Of a stretch of DNA of 64,000 nt, positions 33,573 through 42,663 are shown piece by piece. The translations under genes were made by a program, and so were the position numbers. Positions within the stretch are counted from its first letter, which is position 1. Each line of letters begins with the position of its first letter. The stretch covers positions 1,364,001 to 1,428,000 of the forward strand of contig OZ252022.1 in assembly GCA_965247615.1 (NCBI GenBank), read 5' to 3'. This stretch comes from G965197715 sp965247615. GTDB lineage: Bacteria > Chloroflexota > Dehalococcoidia > Lucifugimonadales > UBA1127. Under the pieces are notes generated by a model. The model saw only the letters and a program-made list of their open reading frames with translations. It was not told where the DNA came from and ran no database searches.

Positions 33573-33904
33573 GGCACTCCTCCGCCCTCCAGCGTACAGA
33601 TCGCTCCTTCTACTTTGGGCGAAGCGTGTTTCGTCCGTGCTACTGCCCTGTTACGTTGTTATTGCAAGTTGGTTTCCATTCTGTTAAAGCCCTCGGCCCC
33701 AGCGCCTCCACCGGTCGCGCGGGCTCCTGCCGGGGCCGTACGCCATGCCATCCGGGGCCTCAGTCGCCGCCGCCCCGGCCCACCGTGGGCGGCGGATTCC
33801 GGCACCCCATGCCACCTTGCGCACCCACGCAAACCTTGGAGTATAATGACGGCGTCGTATGTCCCCACACCGTGCTTATCCAAGCCAAAGTGAGTGTGTG
33901 AAGA
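33573..33904. other. Divergent intergenic region between nitrogen operon and molybdenum hydroxylase
   Basis: Gap of 332 bases with AT-rich stretch 33640-33680 containing GTTACGTTGTTATTGCAAG, a possible regulator site for the nitrogen operon. TATAAT at 33842-33847 with TTGCGC at 33817 (19-bp spacing) may drive the hydroxylase genes. No gene seen. Confidence 0.45.
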
Positions 33905-34780
33905 GTGCAAGCCTTTGATTACGCCATCGCCCGTACCGTAGATGAGGCCGTATCCCTCCTGGCCGAAAAGGGCGAGGGTGCGCGGCCCATCGCCGGAGGC
34001 ACCGACATCCTCGTCCAGCTCAGGTCCGGCCGCCGCATCCTCGAACGCCTCGTCAACGTCAAGACCGTCGCAGAGTCCAATCAGCTCACCTACGACCCCC
34101 AGGAGGGCCTCTACCTCGGCGCCGCCGTTCCCTGCTACCGCATCTATGGCGACGACTCCGTCGCCCGTGCCTACCCCGGCCTCATCGACGCCGTCTCCAT
34201 GATCGGCGGCATCCAGATCCAGGGCAGGGCGAGCGTCGGCGGCAACCTCTGCAACGCCGCCCCCAGCGCGGACGCCATCCCGCCCCTCATCGTCCTCGGG
34301 GCCACCTGCAGCGTGGCGGGCGCCGGCGGCCTCCGGGAAGTGCCCGTCGACCAGTTCTGCACCGCCCCCGGCCGGACCGTCCTCCAACCCGGCGAGTTTC
34401 TCGTGTCCCTACGCCTCCCGCCTCCCCAGCCCCGCTCCGGCACGCACTACCTGCGCTTCATCCCCCGCAATGAGATGGACATTGCCGTCGCAGGCGCGGG
34501 CGCATCCGTCGTCTTGGACGAATCGGGCCAACGCTTCCTCTCGGCCCGCGTCGCTCTGGCCTCTGTGGCCCCCACGCCCCTCCCCGTGGAGGAAGCGGGC
34601 GCTGCCCTCGCCGGGCGCGACGTCACCGAAGACGCCATCAATGACGCCGCCGAAGCCGCCATGGCCGCTGCCCGCCCCATCACGGACATGCGGGGCACCG
34701 TCGACCAGCGCCGTCACCTCGTCGGCGTTCTCACCCGGCGCGCCCTGCGCGGCGCCATCCAGCGTGCAAGGGAGGGTTAA
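33905..34780 (+). CDS. Molybdenum hydroxylase FAD-binding subunit (CoxM/XdhB family)
   Basis: FAD subunit of 291 aa that passes electrons from the Fe-S subunit to the acceptor. FAD-binding motifs are ARPIAGGTDILVQL and the IQGRASVGGNLCNAAPSAD segment; the C-terminal CO dehydrogenase flavoprotein domain follows. GTG start at 33905. It is the first of three overlapping or closely spaced subunit genes, and the ATPase-free context gives no clue to substrate. Confidence 0.92.
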   Translation: MQAFDYAIARTVDEAVSLLAEKGEGARPIAGGTDILVQLRSGRRILERLVNVKTVAESNQLTYDPQEGLYLGAAVPCYRIYGDDSVARAYPGLIDAVSMIGGIQIQGRASVGGNLCNAAPSADAIPPLIVLGATCSVAGAGGLREVPVDQFCTAPGRTVLQPGEFLVSLRLPPPQPRSGTHYLRFIPRNEMDIAVAGAGASVVLDESGQRFLSARVALASVAPTPLPVEEAGAALAGRDVTEDAINDAAEAAMAAARPITDMRGTVDQRRHLVGVLTRRALRGAIQRAREG

Positions 34781-34783
34781 ACA

Positions 34784-35290
34784 GTGCTCTCACGGTCCCA
34801 TATCCAAATGAACGTCAACGGCGAGGAGGTCGAGCTCCTTTGCGAGCCCCGCCAGAGCCTCGCCGAGGTCCTCCGCGACGTCCTCGGCCTCACCGGCACC
34901 AAGGAAGGCTGCAACGACGGCAACTGCGGCGCGTGCAGCGTGGTCCTCGACGGCCGCCTCGTCGACTCCTGCCTCGTCCTCGGCGTCGAGGCCGCAGGCT
35001 CCCGCGTCGAAACCATCGAGGGCATGGCCCAGGACGGCCGTCTCCACCCCCTCCAGCAGAGCTTCCTGGAAGAAGCCGCCCTCCAGTGCGGCATCTGCAC
35101 CCCAGGCTTCCTCATGGCCGCCAAGGCTCTCTTGGAAAGGGAACCCAATCCCTCGGAGGAGCGCATCCGCCTCTGGCTTGCCGGAAACCTCTGCCGCTGC
35201 ACCGGCTACGACAAGATCGTCCGGGCCGTCCAGGACGCCGCCCAAGTCATGTCGGCTCAGTCCGCGCAGCCCACGGAGGTACAAGCCTGA
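34784..35290 (+). CDS. Molybdenum hydroxylase [2Fe-2S] subunit (CoxS family)
   Basis: Small subunit of 168 aa with two clusters. Plant-type ferredoxin ligands appear as GCNDGNCGACSVV with a later DSC, and the second, helical domain has CGICTPGF and NLCRCTGYDKIV. GTG start at 34784, three bases after the FAD subunit; an internal ATG at 34808 is an alternative. The stop overlaps the large-subunit start (TGATG). Confidence 0.94.
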   Translation: MLSRSHIQMNVNGEEVELLCEPRQSLAEVLRDVLGLTGTKEGCNDGNCGACSVVLDGRLVDSCLVLGVEAAGSRVETIEGMAQDGRLHPLQQSFLEEAALQCGICTPGFLMAAKALLEREPNPSEERIRLWLAGNLCRCTGYDKIVRAVQDAAQVMSAQSAQPTEVQA

Positions 35291-37584
35291 TGGCCACCAC
35301 AACCGAACAGGAACTCAAGGTCGTCGGCACCCGCCCCATTCGCCACGATGGCTTCGACAAGGTCACTGGCCGCGCCGTCTACGGCCCGGACATCAGCCTG
35401 CCCGGCATGCTCCACGGCAAGGTGCTCAGGAGCCCGTACGCCCACGCGAACATCCTCTCCATCGACACCAGCAGGGCGGAGTCCTATCCCGGCGTCCACG
35501 CTGTCGTAACGGGCGCCGATTTCCCCGTCGCCAGCGACCGGGAGGAGAACCTCGGCGGCGAGGGCTCCCTCAACTTCAGGTTCCTCAGCGACAACTTCAT
35601 GGCCCACGATAAGGTCGTCTACAAGGGCCACCCCGTTGCCGCCGTTGCCGCCGTGAGCACCCACGTTGCCGAGGAGGCCCTCGCCCTCATCTCCGTCGAC
35701 TATGAGGTCCTTCCCCCCGTCCTCAACGCCAGAGAGGCTATGAAGGACGGCGCCCCCATCATCCACCCTCAGATCACCACCAAGACCATGGCGGACCGCG
35801 CCGGCCCCAGGACCGATACCGGCGTGGTCAGCAACGTCGCCAACTACCTTCAGTTCAAGCGCGGGGATGTGGAAAAGGGCTTCCGCGAGGCCGACCTCGT
35901 CCTCGAGCGCGAATTCGACACCGCCAGCGTCCACCAGGGCTACATCGAACCCCACAACGGCACCGCCCTCTGGAACCCCGACGGCAACCTCACCATCTGG
36001 TGCAGCAGCCAGGGTAGCTTCAGCGTCCGCGACCAGGTCGCCGAAATCCTCCGTCACCCCAACTCCAAGATCAAGGTCGTTCCCCTGGAGATCGGCGGCG
36101 GTTTCGGCGGCAAGATCACCGCCTACCTGCCCACCGTCGCCGCTCTCCTCTCCCGCAAGTCCGGCAAGCCCGTGAAGCTCGTAATGACCCGTACCGAGGT
36201 CTTCGAGGCCACCGGGCCGGCGCCAGGCTCCTTCACCAGGGCCAAGGTCGGCGTCACCAGGGAAGGCCGCATCACCGCCGCCGAGGCCACCCTCATCTAT
36301 GAGGCCGGCGCTTTCCCCGGCGCGCAGGTCGCCTCCGGCGCCACCAACATGTTCGCCCCCTACCGCGTCGATAACATCCTCATGGACGGCTACGACGTGG
36401 TGGTCAACAAGCCCAAGGTGCAGGCCTACCGCGCCCCAGGCACCCCGATGGCCGAGTTCGCCGCCGAAGCTCTCATCGACGAGATCTGCCAGCATCTGGA
36501 CATGGACCCTCTTGAGTTCCGCCTCCTCAACGCCGCCAAGGAGGGCGACCGCAAGGCGGACGGCGTCCCCCTCCCCAAGGTCGGCTGTGTTGAGAGCCTC
36601 CAGACTGCCAAGGACCACCCCCACAATGCCGCCCCTCTGGAGGGACCCTACCGCGGACGCGGCGTCGCCACCGGCTACTGGGGCAACGCCGGCTTCGCCG
36701 CAAGCTGCGCCATCAGCGTCAACTCAGACGGCACCGCCAGCCTCGTCGAGGGTTCCCCGGACATCGGCGGCACCCGCGCGTCAATTGCCATGCAGGCCGC
36801 AGAGGTCTTGTGCCTGCCGGCGGAGGACGTCCACCCCTCCGTCGTCGATACGGACAGCATCGGCTATACCGGCGTCACCGGCGGGAGCAGCACTGCGTTC
36901 AAGACAGGTTGGGCCGCCTACGAGGCCGCCCAGGAGGTCCTGCGGCAGATGCGGGAGCGCGCCGCCAAGATCTGGGAGATTGACCCGGACAACGTCGAGT
37001 TCACCAACGGCGCCTTCCACTCCACCGCTGACCCTGAGCTGCGAGTGACCTTCAAGGACCTGGCCAGTCGTCTCGGCTCCACGGGCGGCCACATCACCGG
37101 GACCGCCAATGTCTACCCCCGCGGCGCGGGCCCCTCGATCGGCACCCACATCGTTGACGTGGAGGTGGACCCGGAGACCGGCAAGGTCAAGGTCCTCCGC
37201 TACACTGCCAACCAGGACGCCGGCAGGGCCATCCATCCCAGCTACGTCGAGGGCCAGATACAGGGCGGCGTTGCCCAGGGCGTCGGCTGGGCCCTCAACG
37301 AGGAGTACTTCTTCGACGACCAGGGCCGCATGGCCAACTCCAGCTTCCTTGACTACCGTATGCCCACCTGCCTTGACCTCCCCATGATCGACGCCGTCAT
37401 CGTGGAGGTGCCCAACCCCGCCCATCCCTACGGCGTCCGCGGCGTCGGCGAGACCGGAATCGTGCCTCCCCTCGGCGCCATGGCAAACGCCGTCTCCCGA
37501 GCCCTTGGGGTCCGCATGAGCTCCCTCCCCATGACCCCCGCCAAGATCCTGGAAGCCCTCTGGGCCAAGGAGTCCAACTCCTAG
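35290..37584 (+). CDS. Molybdenum hydroxylase large (Moco) subunit, xanthine dehydrogenase family
   Basis: Catalytic subunit of 764 aa. Segments include the N-terminal VTGRAVYGPDISLPGMLHGK, the Moco-binding EIGGGFGGK and QAYRAPGTPMAEFAAE, and the C-terminal GVGETGIVPPLGAM with the active-site Glu. The AYRAPG loop lacks the CSFR Cys of CO dehydrogenase, so CO oxidation is unlikely; hydroxylation of a heteroaromatic or aldehyde is more probable. Exact substrate unknown. Confidence 0.92.
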   Translation: MATTTEQELKVVGTRPIRHDGFDKVTGRAVYGPDISLPGMLHGKVLRSPYAHANILSIDTSRAESYPGVHAVVTGADFPVASDREENLGGEGSLNFRFLSDNFMAHDKVVYKGHPVAAVAAVSTHVAEEALALISVDYEVLPPVLNAREAMKDGAPIIHPQITTKTMADRAGPRTDTGVVSNVANYLQFKRGDVEKGFREADLVLEREFDTASVHQGYIEPHNGTALWNPDGNLTIWCSSQGSFSVRDQVAEILRHPNSKIKVVPLEIGGGFGGKITAYLPTVAALLSRKSGKPVKLVMTRTEVFEATGPAPGSFTRAKVGVTREGRITAAEATLIYEAGAFPGAQVASGATNMFAPYRVDNILMDGYDVVVNKPKVQAYRAPGTPMAEFAAEALIDEICQHLDMDPLEFRLLNAAKEGDRKADGVPLPKVGCVESLQTAKDHPHNAAPLEGPYRGRGVATGYWGNAGFAASCAISVNSDGTASLVEGSPDIGGTRASIAMQAAEVLCLPAEDVHPSVVDTDSIGYTGVTGGSSTAFKTGWAAYEAAQEVLRQMRERAAKIWEIDPDNVEFTNGAFHSTADPELRVTFKDLASRLGSTGGHITGTANVYPRGAGPSIGTHIVDVEVDPETGKVKVLRYTANQDAGRAIHPSYVEGQIQGGVAQGVGWALNEEYFFDDQGRMANSSFLDYRMPTCLDLPMIDAVIVEVPNPAHPYGVRGVGETGIVPPLGAMANAVSRALGVRMSSLPMTPAKILEALWAKESNS

Positions 37585-37754
37585 CGTCCTGGTCCCGAAG
37601 TTCCTTGCATAGCACTCCGGGCTTCGGCTCAAGTCAGCTATGCGCTCTGAAAGCTGCGGCAGTGCTGCTGGGATTCGCGCCTGGCGGCATTGGCCGGTGG
37701 ACCCCAGAGACAGGGCACGAGCTGCCCGCCGCCCGGTTGCCGGAGGCGCTCCAC

Positions 37755-38018
37755 ATGCCGGTCGTCTTTATCCCCAGCCTGATGCGCCACCTCACCGGCG
37801 GCCGGGAGCGCGTTCGCGTCTCAGGCTCCACAGTCCGGCAGGTCATCAACAGCCTGGAGGCTGCCCACCCCGGCGTCCGCGAGCGGATCATGGAGGACGG
37901 CCGCATCCACCCCAGCGTCACCGTCTTCGTCGATGGGGAGCAGGCCCTGCTGGAGCTCCTTGAGCCCGTGGGCGAAGACAGCGAGGTCCACATTCTCCCT
38001 GCCGTGAGCGGCGGCTGA
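37755..38018 (+). CDS. MoaD/ThiS-family sulfur carrier protein
   Basis: Ubiquitin-like protein of 87 aa ending in VSGG, the Gly-Gly tail that is thiocarboxylated. It starts at ATG 37755 with CGGAGGCG just upstream, though the frame stays open further back. Strand pattern MPVVFIPSLMRHLTGGRERV and FVDGEQALLELLEPVGEDSEVHILPAVSGG (in two parts) fits MoaD. It lies 170 bases after the Moco subunit, so a role as molybdopterin synthase small subunit for this enzyme is likely. Confidence 0.85.
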   Translation: MPVVFIPSLMRHLTGGRERVRVSGSTVRQVINSLEAAHPGVRERIMEDGRIHPSVTVFVDGEQALLELLEPVGEDSEVHILPAVSGG

Positions 38019-38055
38019 CCGCCGTCCTCCCCGCGTCCGTTCTCCCGTGGCGGTC

Positions 38056-38087
38056 CATGGTGAGGCGCTCGAACCAGATGAGCGGGG
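38056..38087 (+). repeat. Dispersed repeat family R1, copy B
   Basis: CATGGTGAGGCGCTCGAACC followed by AGATGAGCGGGG, the fullest R1 copy. It lies between convergent genes, 36 bases beyond the stop of the minus-strand hypothetical gene. Confidence 0.7.
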
Positions 38088-38122
38088 GGGCGTGGCGGGG
38101 GACAGGCCCCCACAGCGAGCGA

Positions 38123-38488
38123 CTACGAGGTCAGCTTCGGCGCGTTGCCGATGGGCCGGAAGAAGCTGTGCAGGTAGTTGCGCTTGTGCGCCCACTTGTG
38201 GGCGCGGCGCAGGGGCGAGTCCGGGATCACTTCACCCTGGCGCGTGATACGCAGCGTCTCGTACCGCTCGTCCATGCGCACCGGCGACTCGTTCGTCAAG
38301 CCTGTCTCACACCCCTCCGCGTCCAGCGAGTTCTTCAACCCATCCAACCCCTTGGGTTTCTTGTTCGGCGTCATGTAGATATAGAACTCGCTGCTGCCCA
38401 GCACCTCGTCGAAGTGCTCGCTGGCGACAAAGGTCCCTGAGCCCTGGCGCAGCTCGCGCCGTGTCAGTCCGTGCTGTCGTTGCCACAT
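38123..38488 (-). CDS. Hypothetical protein
   Basis: Protein of 121 aa starting at ATG 38488 behind GAGGGAG. It is basic and soluble with no TM helix; a central segment reads SSEFYIYMTPNKKPKGLDGL and the C-terminus RRAHKWAHKRNYLHSFFRP is rich in aromatic and basic residues. I recognise no family. It lies downstream of the cupin gene on the same strand. Confidence 0.6.
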   Translation of the reverse strand: MWQRQHGLTRRELRQGSGTFVASEHFDEVLGSSEFYIYMTPNKKPKGLDGLKNSLDAEGCETGLTNESPVRMDERYETLRITRQGEVIPDSPLRRAHKWAHKRNYLHSFFRPIGNAPKLTS

Positions 38489-38558
38489 GAGCGCACTCCC
38501 TCTTGCCTCGATGCGTCCGGTGCTGCGCACTCAGCCGCTGTGTCGACCCATCGTGCCT

Positions 38559-38927
38559 CTAGTCCCCGCCGCCAGTGTGGCCCGGCAGGTTCATACTGAC
38601 CCGCAGGATCTCCAGAGGCTCCTCGCCGGCGCACTCGAACCAGTACCTCGTACCGTGGGGCACAAAGGCGCCCTCATACCTGCCCAGGTCGGCCAACACC
38701 ACGCCGCCCTCCCCCAGGAACTTGGCCCGGCCCGCCAGCACCAGCCAGTAGCCGTCCTGGGCCGCGTGCGAGTGCAGACTGTTGCCGGTCCCCTTGGGGA
38801 TGACCTGCACCGTGCTTATCACCGCATCGCTGGTGTACATCGCAAAGGACTTCGTGCCGCCCTCCCGCTCCCGTCCACCCTCCGCATCGCGTCCGGCGTA
38901 CCTGAAGGTTGTGATCTCTGCCGCCAT
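38559..38927 (-). CDS. Cupin-domain protein
   Basis: Small single-cupin protein of 122 aa. Cupin motif 1 is HSHAAQDGYWLVLAGRAKF, with two His and a Gln/Asp pair as potential metal ligands; motif 2 is GAFVPHGTRYWFE. Start ATG with GGGAGGG upstream. Probably a metal-dependent small-molecule enzyme or binding protein; no further assignment is possible. Confidence 0.85.
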   Translation of the reverse strand: MAAEITTFRYAGRDAEGGREREGGTKSFAMYTSDAVISTVQVIPKGTGNSLHSHAAQDGYWLVLAGRAKFLGEGGVVLADLGRYEGAFVPHGTRYWFECAGEEPLEILRVSMNLPGHTGGGD

Positions 38928-38951
38928 CGGTCCCTCCCTGTCTGTGCGAGT

Positions 38952-39164
38952 TTACGAGTGCGTCCCAGCGGTGCTGAGGGCACCCAAGAGCCTCTGCGAC
39001 ACCGCGGCGATGTGATGCACAGCCGCATCGAAGGCCTCCGCGTTGGCCCGGGACGGCCTCCGGTAGCCGCTGATCTTGCGCACGAATTGCAGCGCCGCGG
39101 CGTGGATATCCTCGCCGGTGGCCGCAGCGTCCGCGTTCCGCAGCGTCCTGATGCTTCGACACGT
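38952..39164 (-). CDS. DUF2277-family small protein with apparent ACG start
   Basis: Reading from codon 39162-39164 (ACG) gives TCRSIRTLRNADAAATG, then EDIHAAALQFVRKISGY and PSRANAEAFDAAVHHIAAV, a close match in pattern to DUF2277, whose members begin Met-Cys-Arg. GGAG lies seven bases before this ACG, ideal for initiation there. No ATG, GTG or TTG is in frame nearby. So either translation starts at ACG, or a single change destroyed the ATG. 70 codons; function of the family is unknown. The frame was also open further upstream. Confidence 0.75.
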   Translation of the reverse strand, partial: TCRSIRTLRNADAAATGEDIHAAALQFVRKISGYRRPSRANAEAFDAAVHHIAAVSQRLLGALSTAGTHS

Positions 39165-39271
39165 GATTGCTCTCCTGCTCCACCCTCTCAATGCCGCCGG
39201 CGCGCCGGCCCTCTCTTCCCCCGTACCAGGAGCACCGGGGCCACGACGCTCGGCGCAACGCCGTCGCCGCC

Positions 39272-41701
39272 CTATCCCTCCTCCCACGCCACGACGCCCC
39301 GCGCGCGGAGGGCCTCTGCGTCCTCCCGGCTGTACCCCAACTCCGACAGGACCGCCCGCGTGTGCTCCCCCTTGAGAACGCCCGGCCCCGCCTTCTCCGG
39401 CGTCCGCGAAAACCGTATCAGCGGGCTGTAGCGCCAGTACTCCCCCAGACCCCGGTTCCGCACCACCGTCGTGCACCCGCTCGCCGCAGCGTGCGCGTCC
39501 TCCTCAAAGAAGTGGAACATTCCCCGTTCCTCGGCCTGCACGCACGCGACGTCCGCGGCGGCGAGGTCGCGCTCCCACTCCGGCGCGTCCCGGGCGGCGA
39601 AGATGCGTCCCAGCTCCATCGCCAACGCCTCGTCATTCTTGGCCCGCGCCGTGGCGTCGGCGAACCGGGCGTCGGCCGTCAGGTCATCTCGGCCCAGGGC
39701 CCGGCACAGGGCGGTCCACTCGCGCTCGAACACACACGCCAGGAACACCCACCCCTGCCGGGCCGCGTACAGCCGGTACAGCGCATGCGGACCATGGCCC
39801 TCGGCGTCGGAAATTCCTCGCGGCGGCTTCCCGGCGTAGTCGAAGAAGTCGTCGGCGTTGGCGTACGCGTTGGCCCAGAGCAGCGACGTCTCCAGCTTCT
39901 GCGCCGTGCCGAAGCGCTGCCGTGCATAGAGCGCCATCATCAGCCCCGTCGCGATCACCATCGACGTGTTGAAGTCAGGGCTGGGCTCGTTCGCCCGGCT
40001 GAGCCGCCCCGAGACCGCCGCGATCTCGTCGAGCGTCATCGGCGTCTCCGCCGGCGGTATCGCGCCCCGGCCCATCTGCGCCAGCACGCCCCCCATCAGG
40101 GCGCCCGGAATCGGGTGCATGGCCGGACGATGAGCGTAGGGGCCCGTCGACCCGTAGCCGCCCGAGTACAAATAGATCAGCCGTGGGTTGATCTCCTTGA
40201 GCTGCCGGTAGCCGATCCCGATGCGCTCCGGCGCCCCCGGCCGCATGTTGTGCACTACCGCGTCCGCCCTCGCCACCAGCGCGTGAATGATCGCCTGCCC
40301 CTCCTCCGTCTTCAGGTTCACCGACAGGCTCTCCGTGCCGGCCATGGTCTTCTGGGCCCCCAGGCCGTGGTAGTTGATGCGCATGTAGTCGCCGTCCAGC
40401 GTCTCGACGCGGATCACCCTGGCCCCCAGCTCCGCCATCAGTGACCCGCCGAAGGGCCCCGCGATCACCGTCGAAAAGTCCAGGACCGTGACCCCATCCA
40501 GCGGATGCCCGGGCAGCGCCGCCCCCCCTATGGCCGGGGCGGTAGCCATGCTCTCCTCCAGGCCTGCCAGGACTGCGGCAGTGTCCCGGCCCACCTCGGG
40601 CGCAGGGCCCCTCACACTGCCGGGCGTCTCCTCCATCAGGAGCAGCGGCCCCAGCTGGCGCATCGGTCCCACCCGCGGGTCCTGCACCTCCGTCACATGG
40701 CCGTTGTGCCGGAGCTGGGGGTGGTCCATGGCCTGCTGGGCGGTCATGAAGGGCTCCGACGCCACGTCCGCCGCATCGCGGATGAAGAAGTGCATCCACT
40801 CCTCCAGCGTCCGCTCCTGCAGCCGCGACAGCATCATACCCACCAGCTCGGCGCGGTCCTCGTCAAGGAGCCGGGGCGCGTCGGCGAACCTGCGCTCCTC
40901 CAGCACGTGGCCCAGACCTATCGAGCGCAGCGTCGCCTGGAAGAGCGGCTGCAGCAGGCTGGCGATCTGCATCCACTGCCCGTCCCGCGTCCGCGCAGGC
41001 AGGTAGCCCACCCGCGGCAGCCTGGACGGGTCCAGTGTCGGGTCCCCGGGGAACCGCTCCGGGTCCTTCAGCATCATCTGCCACGTGATCCAGTGGTACA
41101 CGTCGTAGGCGGTGATGGCTTGGAGCAGGCTCGTCTCTACGCGCTGTCCCTGCCCCGTCCGATCGCGCACGTACAGCGCCGCCACCACGCCGCGAAGTGC
41201 GGCCAGGGCCGCCGCGTGACTGGCCACCTGCACCGCGCTGAACACCGGACCCTCGCGGTCCACCTGCCCCCCAAACGCCGCCATCCGCCCGCACTTGGCG
41301 GCCACCACGCCCTCGTACCCCTTGTAGCCGGCGTACGCCCCCCTGGAGCCAAAACCCGTGATGGAGCAGTACACCAGGTCCGGCTTCAGCGCCCGCAGCG
41401 TGTCGTAGTCGATCCCCAGGCGCTGCGTCACCCCCGGACGAAGGCTCTCGATGACCACGTCCGCACGCCTGGTCAGCGCCTGCGCCTGGGCCTGGCCCCG
41501 CCTGCTCTTGAGGTCCAGGACCACGCTCCTCTTGCCCCGGTCCCATTGCAGGGCCCCGGGCATCGAGCGGAACGGGTCGCCCCCGGGCGGCTCGACCTTG
41601 ATGACCTCCGCCCCAAAGTCGGAGCCCACCATCGTGGCGATGGCCCCTGGCATGCCACGAGTGAAGTCCAGGATGGTAATCCCCTCTAGGACCTGCGGCA
41701 T
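39272..41701 (-). CDS. Class III (CaiB/BaiF) CoA transferase, two domains in tandem
   Basis: Protein of 809 aa with two full CoA-transferase III domains in one chain. The first opens LEGITILDFTRGMPGAIAT, the second (about residue 402) LDGVTVLDFSTVIAGPFGG. Both have the DLKSRRG/NLKTEEG strand and ADVVIESLRPG/ADAVVHNMRPG segments. CaiB-type enzymes are normally homodimers of about 400 aa whose chains interlock; this fusion would make an asymmetric pseudo-dimer. The acyl substrate is unknown. Confidence 0.9.
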   Translation of the reverse strand: MPQVLEGITILDFTRGMPGAIATMVGSDFGAEVIKVEPPGGDPFRSMPGALQWDRGKRSVVLDLKSRRGQAQAQALTRRADVVIESLRPGVTQRLGIDYDTLRALKPDLVYCSITGFGSRGAYAGYKGYEGVVAAKCGRMAAFGGQVDREGPVFSAVQVASHAAALAALRGVVAALYVRDRTGQGQRVETSLLQAITAYDVYHWITWQMMLKDPERFPGDPTLDPSRLPRVGYLPARTRDGQWMQIASLLQPLFQATLRSIGLGHVLEERRFADAPRLLDEDRAELVGMMLSRLQERTLEEWMHFFIRDAADVASEPFMTAQQAMDHPQLRHNGHVTEVQDPRVGPMRQLGPLLLMEETPGSVRGPAPEVGRDTAAVLAGLEESMATAPAIGGAALPGHPLDGVTVLDFSTVIAGPFGGSLMAELGARVIRVETLDGDYMRINYHGLGAQKTMAGTESLSVNLKTEEGQAIIHALVARADAVVHNMRPGAPERIGIGYRQLKEINPRLIYLYSGGYGSTGPYAHRPAMHPIPGALMGGVLAQMGRGAIPPAETPMTLDEIAAVSGRLSRANEPSPDFNTSMVIATGLMMALYARQRFGTAQKLETSLLWANAYANADDFFDYAGKPPRGISDAEGHGPHALYRLYAARQGWVFLACVFEREWTALCRALGRDDLTADARFADATARAKNDEALAMELGRIFAARDAPEWERDLAAADVACVQAEERGMFHFFEEDAHAAASGCTTVVRNRGLGEYWRYSPLIRFSRTPEKAGPGVLKGEHTRAVLSELGYSREDAEALRARGVVAWEEG

Positions 41702-41787
41702 CGCTGCCTGCCCTCACGCATCCGTTTTCCGTTCGCCGGTGGTCTGTTCAAACCGTTCCAAGCACTCAGCGCGCACCCTTCTCCGCT

Positions 41788-41820
41788 CACGGTGAGGCAC
41801 TCGAACCATTAGATCTGGGG
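41788..41820 (+). repeat. Dispersed repeat family R1, copy C
   Basis: CACGGTGAGGCACTCGAACC then ATTAGATCTGGGG. It is 27 bases past the stop of the minus-strand PIG-L gene. Confidence 0.6.
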
Positions 41821-41846
41821 CGCGGGGCCGCCAACCACACCATCCC

Positions 41847-42557
41847 CTACCTCAGGTGGAAGTGCTTGAACGCCTCCGCGTACTTCATGCCGTGGTTCTC
41901 CCCGTTGCGCTGCTTCCACTCTCGCTGGCGCTTGCCAATCCCGTCGCCGCTCACCTGGCTCGCGTGCATCTTCAGCGCCTCGATGGCGACGTCGATGGTC
42001 TCCGTGATGTCGACCCACATGTCCGGCGACTCGCTCCCCTGGATCCACACCTCCTTGACCTTGTGCGGCTCCAGCCCCTCCACCAAGAGCTCCGGAAACG
42101 TCAGCCGGTCCCGCGCCGCCGGAAACACCGCCGACAGCGCCGCCTCTCCTGCCGCCATGTGGTCCGGGTGGCCCACGTACCCTCCCTGGTGGAAGCTTCG
42201 CACTGGGTTCGTCGTGATCACCACGTCCGGCCTGTGCTTCCGAATCTGCCGGCTGATGTCCCGGCGGAGCTCCAACGACGGCTGGAGCATCGCGTCCTCA
42301 TACCCCAGGAAGACCACGTCCTTGAGCCCCAGTACCTTCCCCGCCTCCCGCTGCTCGCGCTCCCGCGTCGCAGCTAGCTGTTCGGAGGTCATCTCCAAGT
42401 CGTCGCTGCCCTTGTTCCCATTCGTGCAGATGACGTACACGACCTCCACCCCCTCCCGGCACCACTTCGCCACGGTGCCCGAGCAGCCGAACTCGGCGTC
42501 GTCCGCGTGGGCTACCACCACCATGGCGCTGCGATAGGCTTCCTCTGGCTGGCTCAT
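41847..42557 (-). CDS. PIG-L/LmbE-family deacetylase
   Basis: Zinc-dependent N-acetylglucosaminyl deacetylase-like protein of 236 aa. The metal motif is VVAHADDAEFGCSG (AHxDD), with the third ligand in GYVGHPDHMAAGEAA (HPDH). Start ATG 42557 follows GGAGG. The family deacetylates GlcNAc-linked small molecules such as mycothiol or bacillithiol precursors, but members are diverse. Confidence 0.9.
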   Translation of the reverse strand: MSQPEEAYRSAMVVVAHADDAEFGCSGTVAKWCREGVEVVYVICTNGNKGSDDLEMTSEQLAATREREQREAGKVLGLKDVVFLGYEDAMLQPSLELRRDISRQIRKHRPDVVITTNPVRSFHQGGYVGHPDHMAAGEAALSAVFPAARDRLTFPELLVEGLEPHKVKEVWIQGSESPDMWVDITETIDVAIEALKMHASQVSGDGIGKRQREWKQRNGENHGMKYAEAFKHFHLR

Positions 42558-42663
42558 CCTACGTGCCTCCAAGCATGCATGTACAATCTGGCTCGCCCCG
42601 CGCCATCCGCAGCGCCCGCGCTCCAAGCCCGCGCCCCGGACGGCATCGACGACCTCCCTAATC

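Noticed and set aside
35290..37584. Aerobic CO dehydrogenase CoxL
   Set aside because: The form I active-site CSFR loop is absent; AYRAPG stands in its place.
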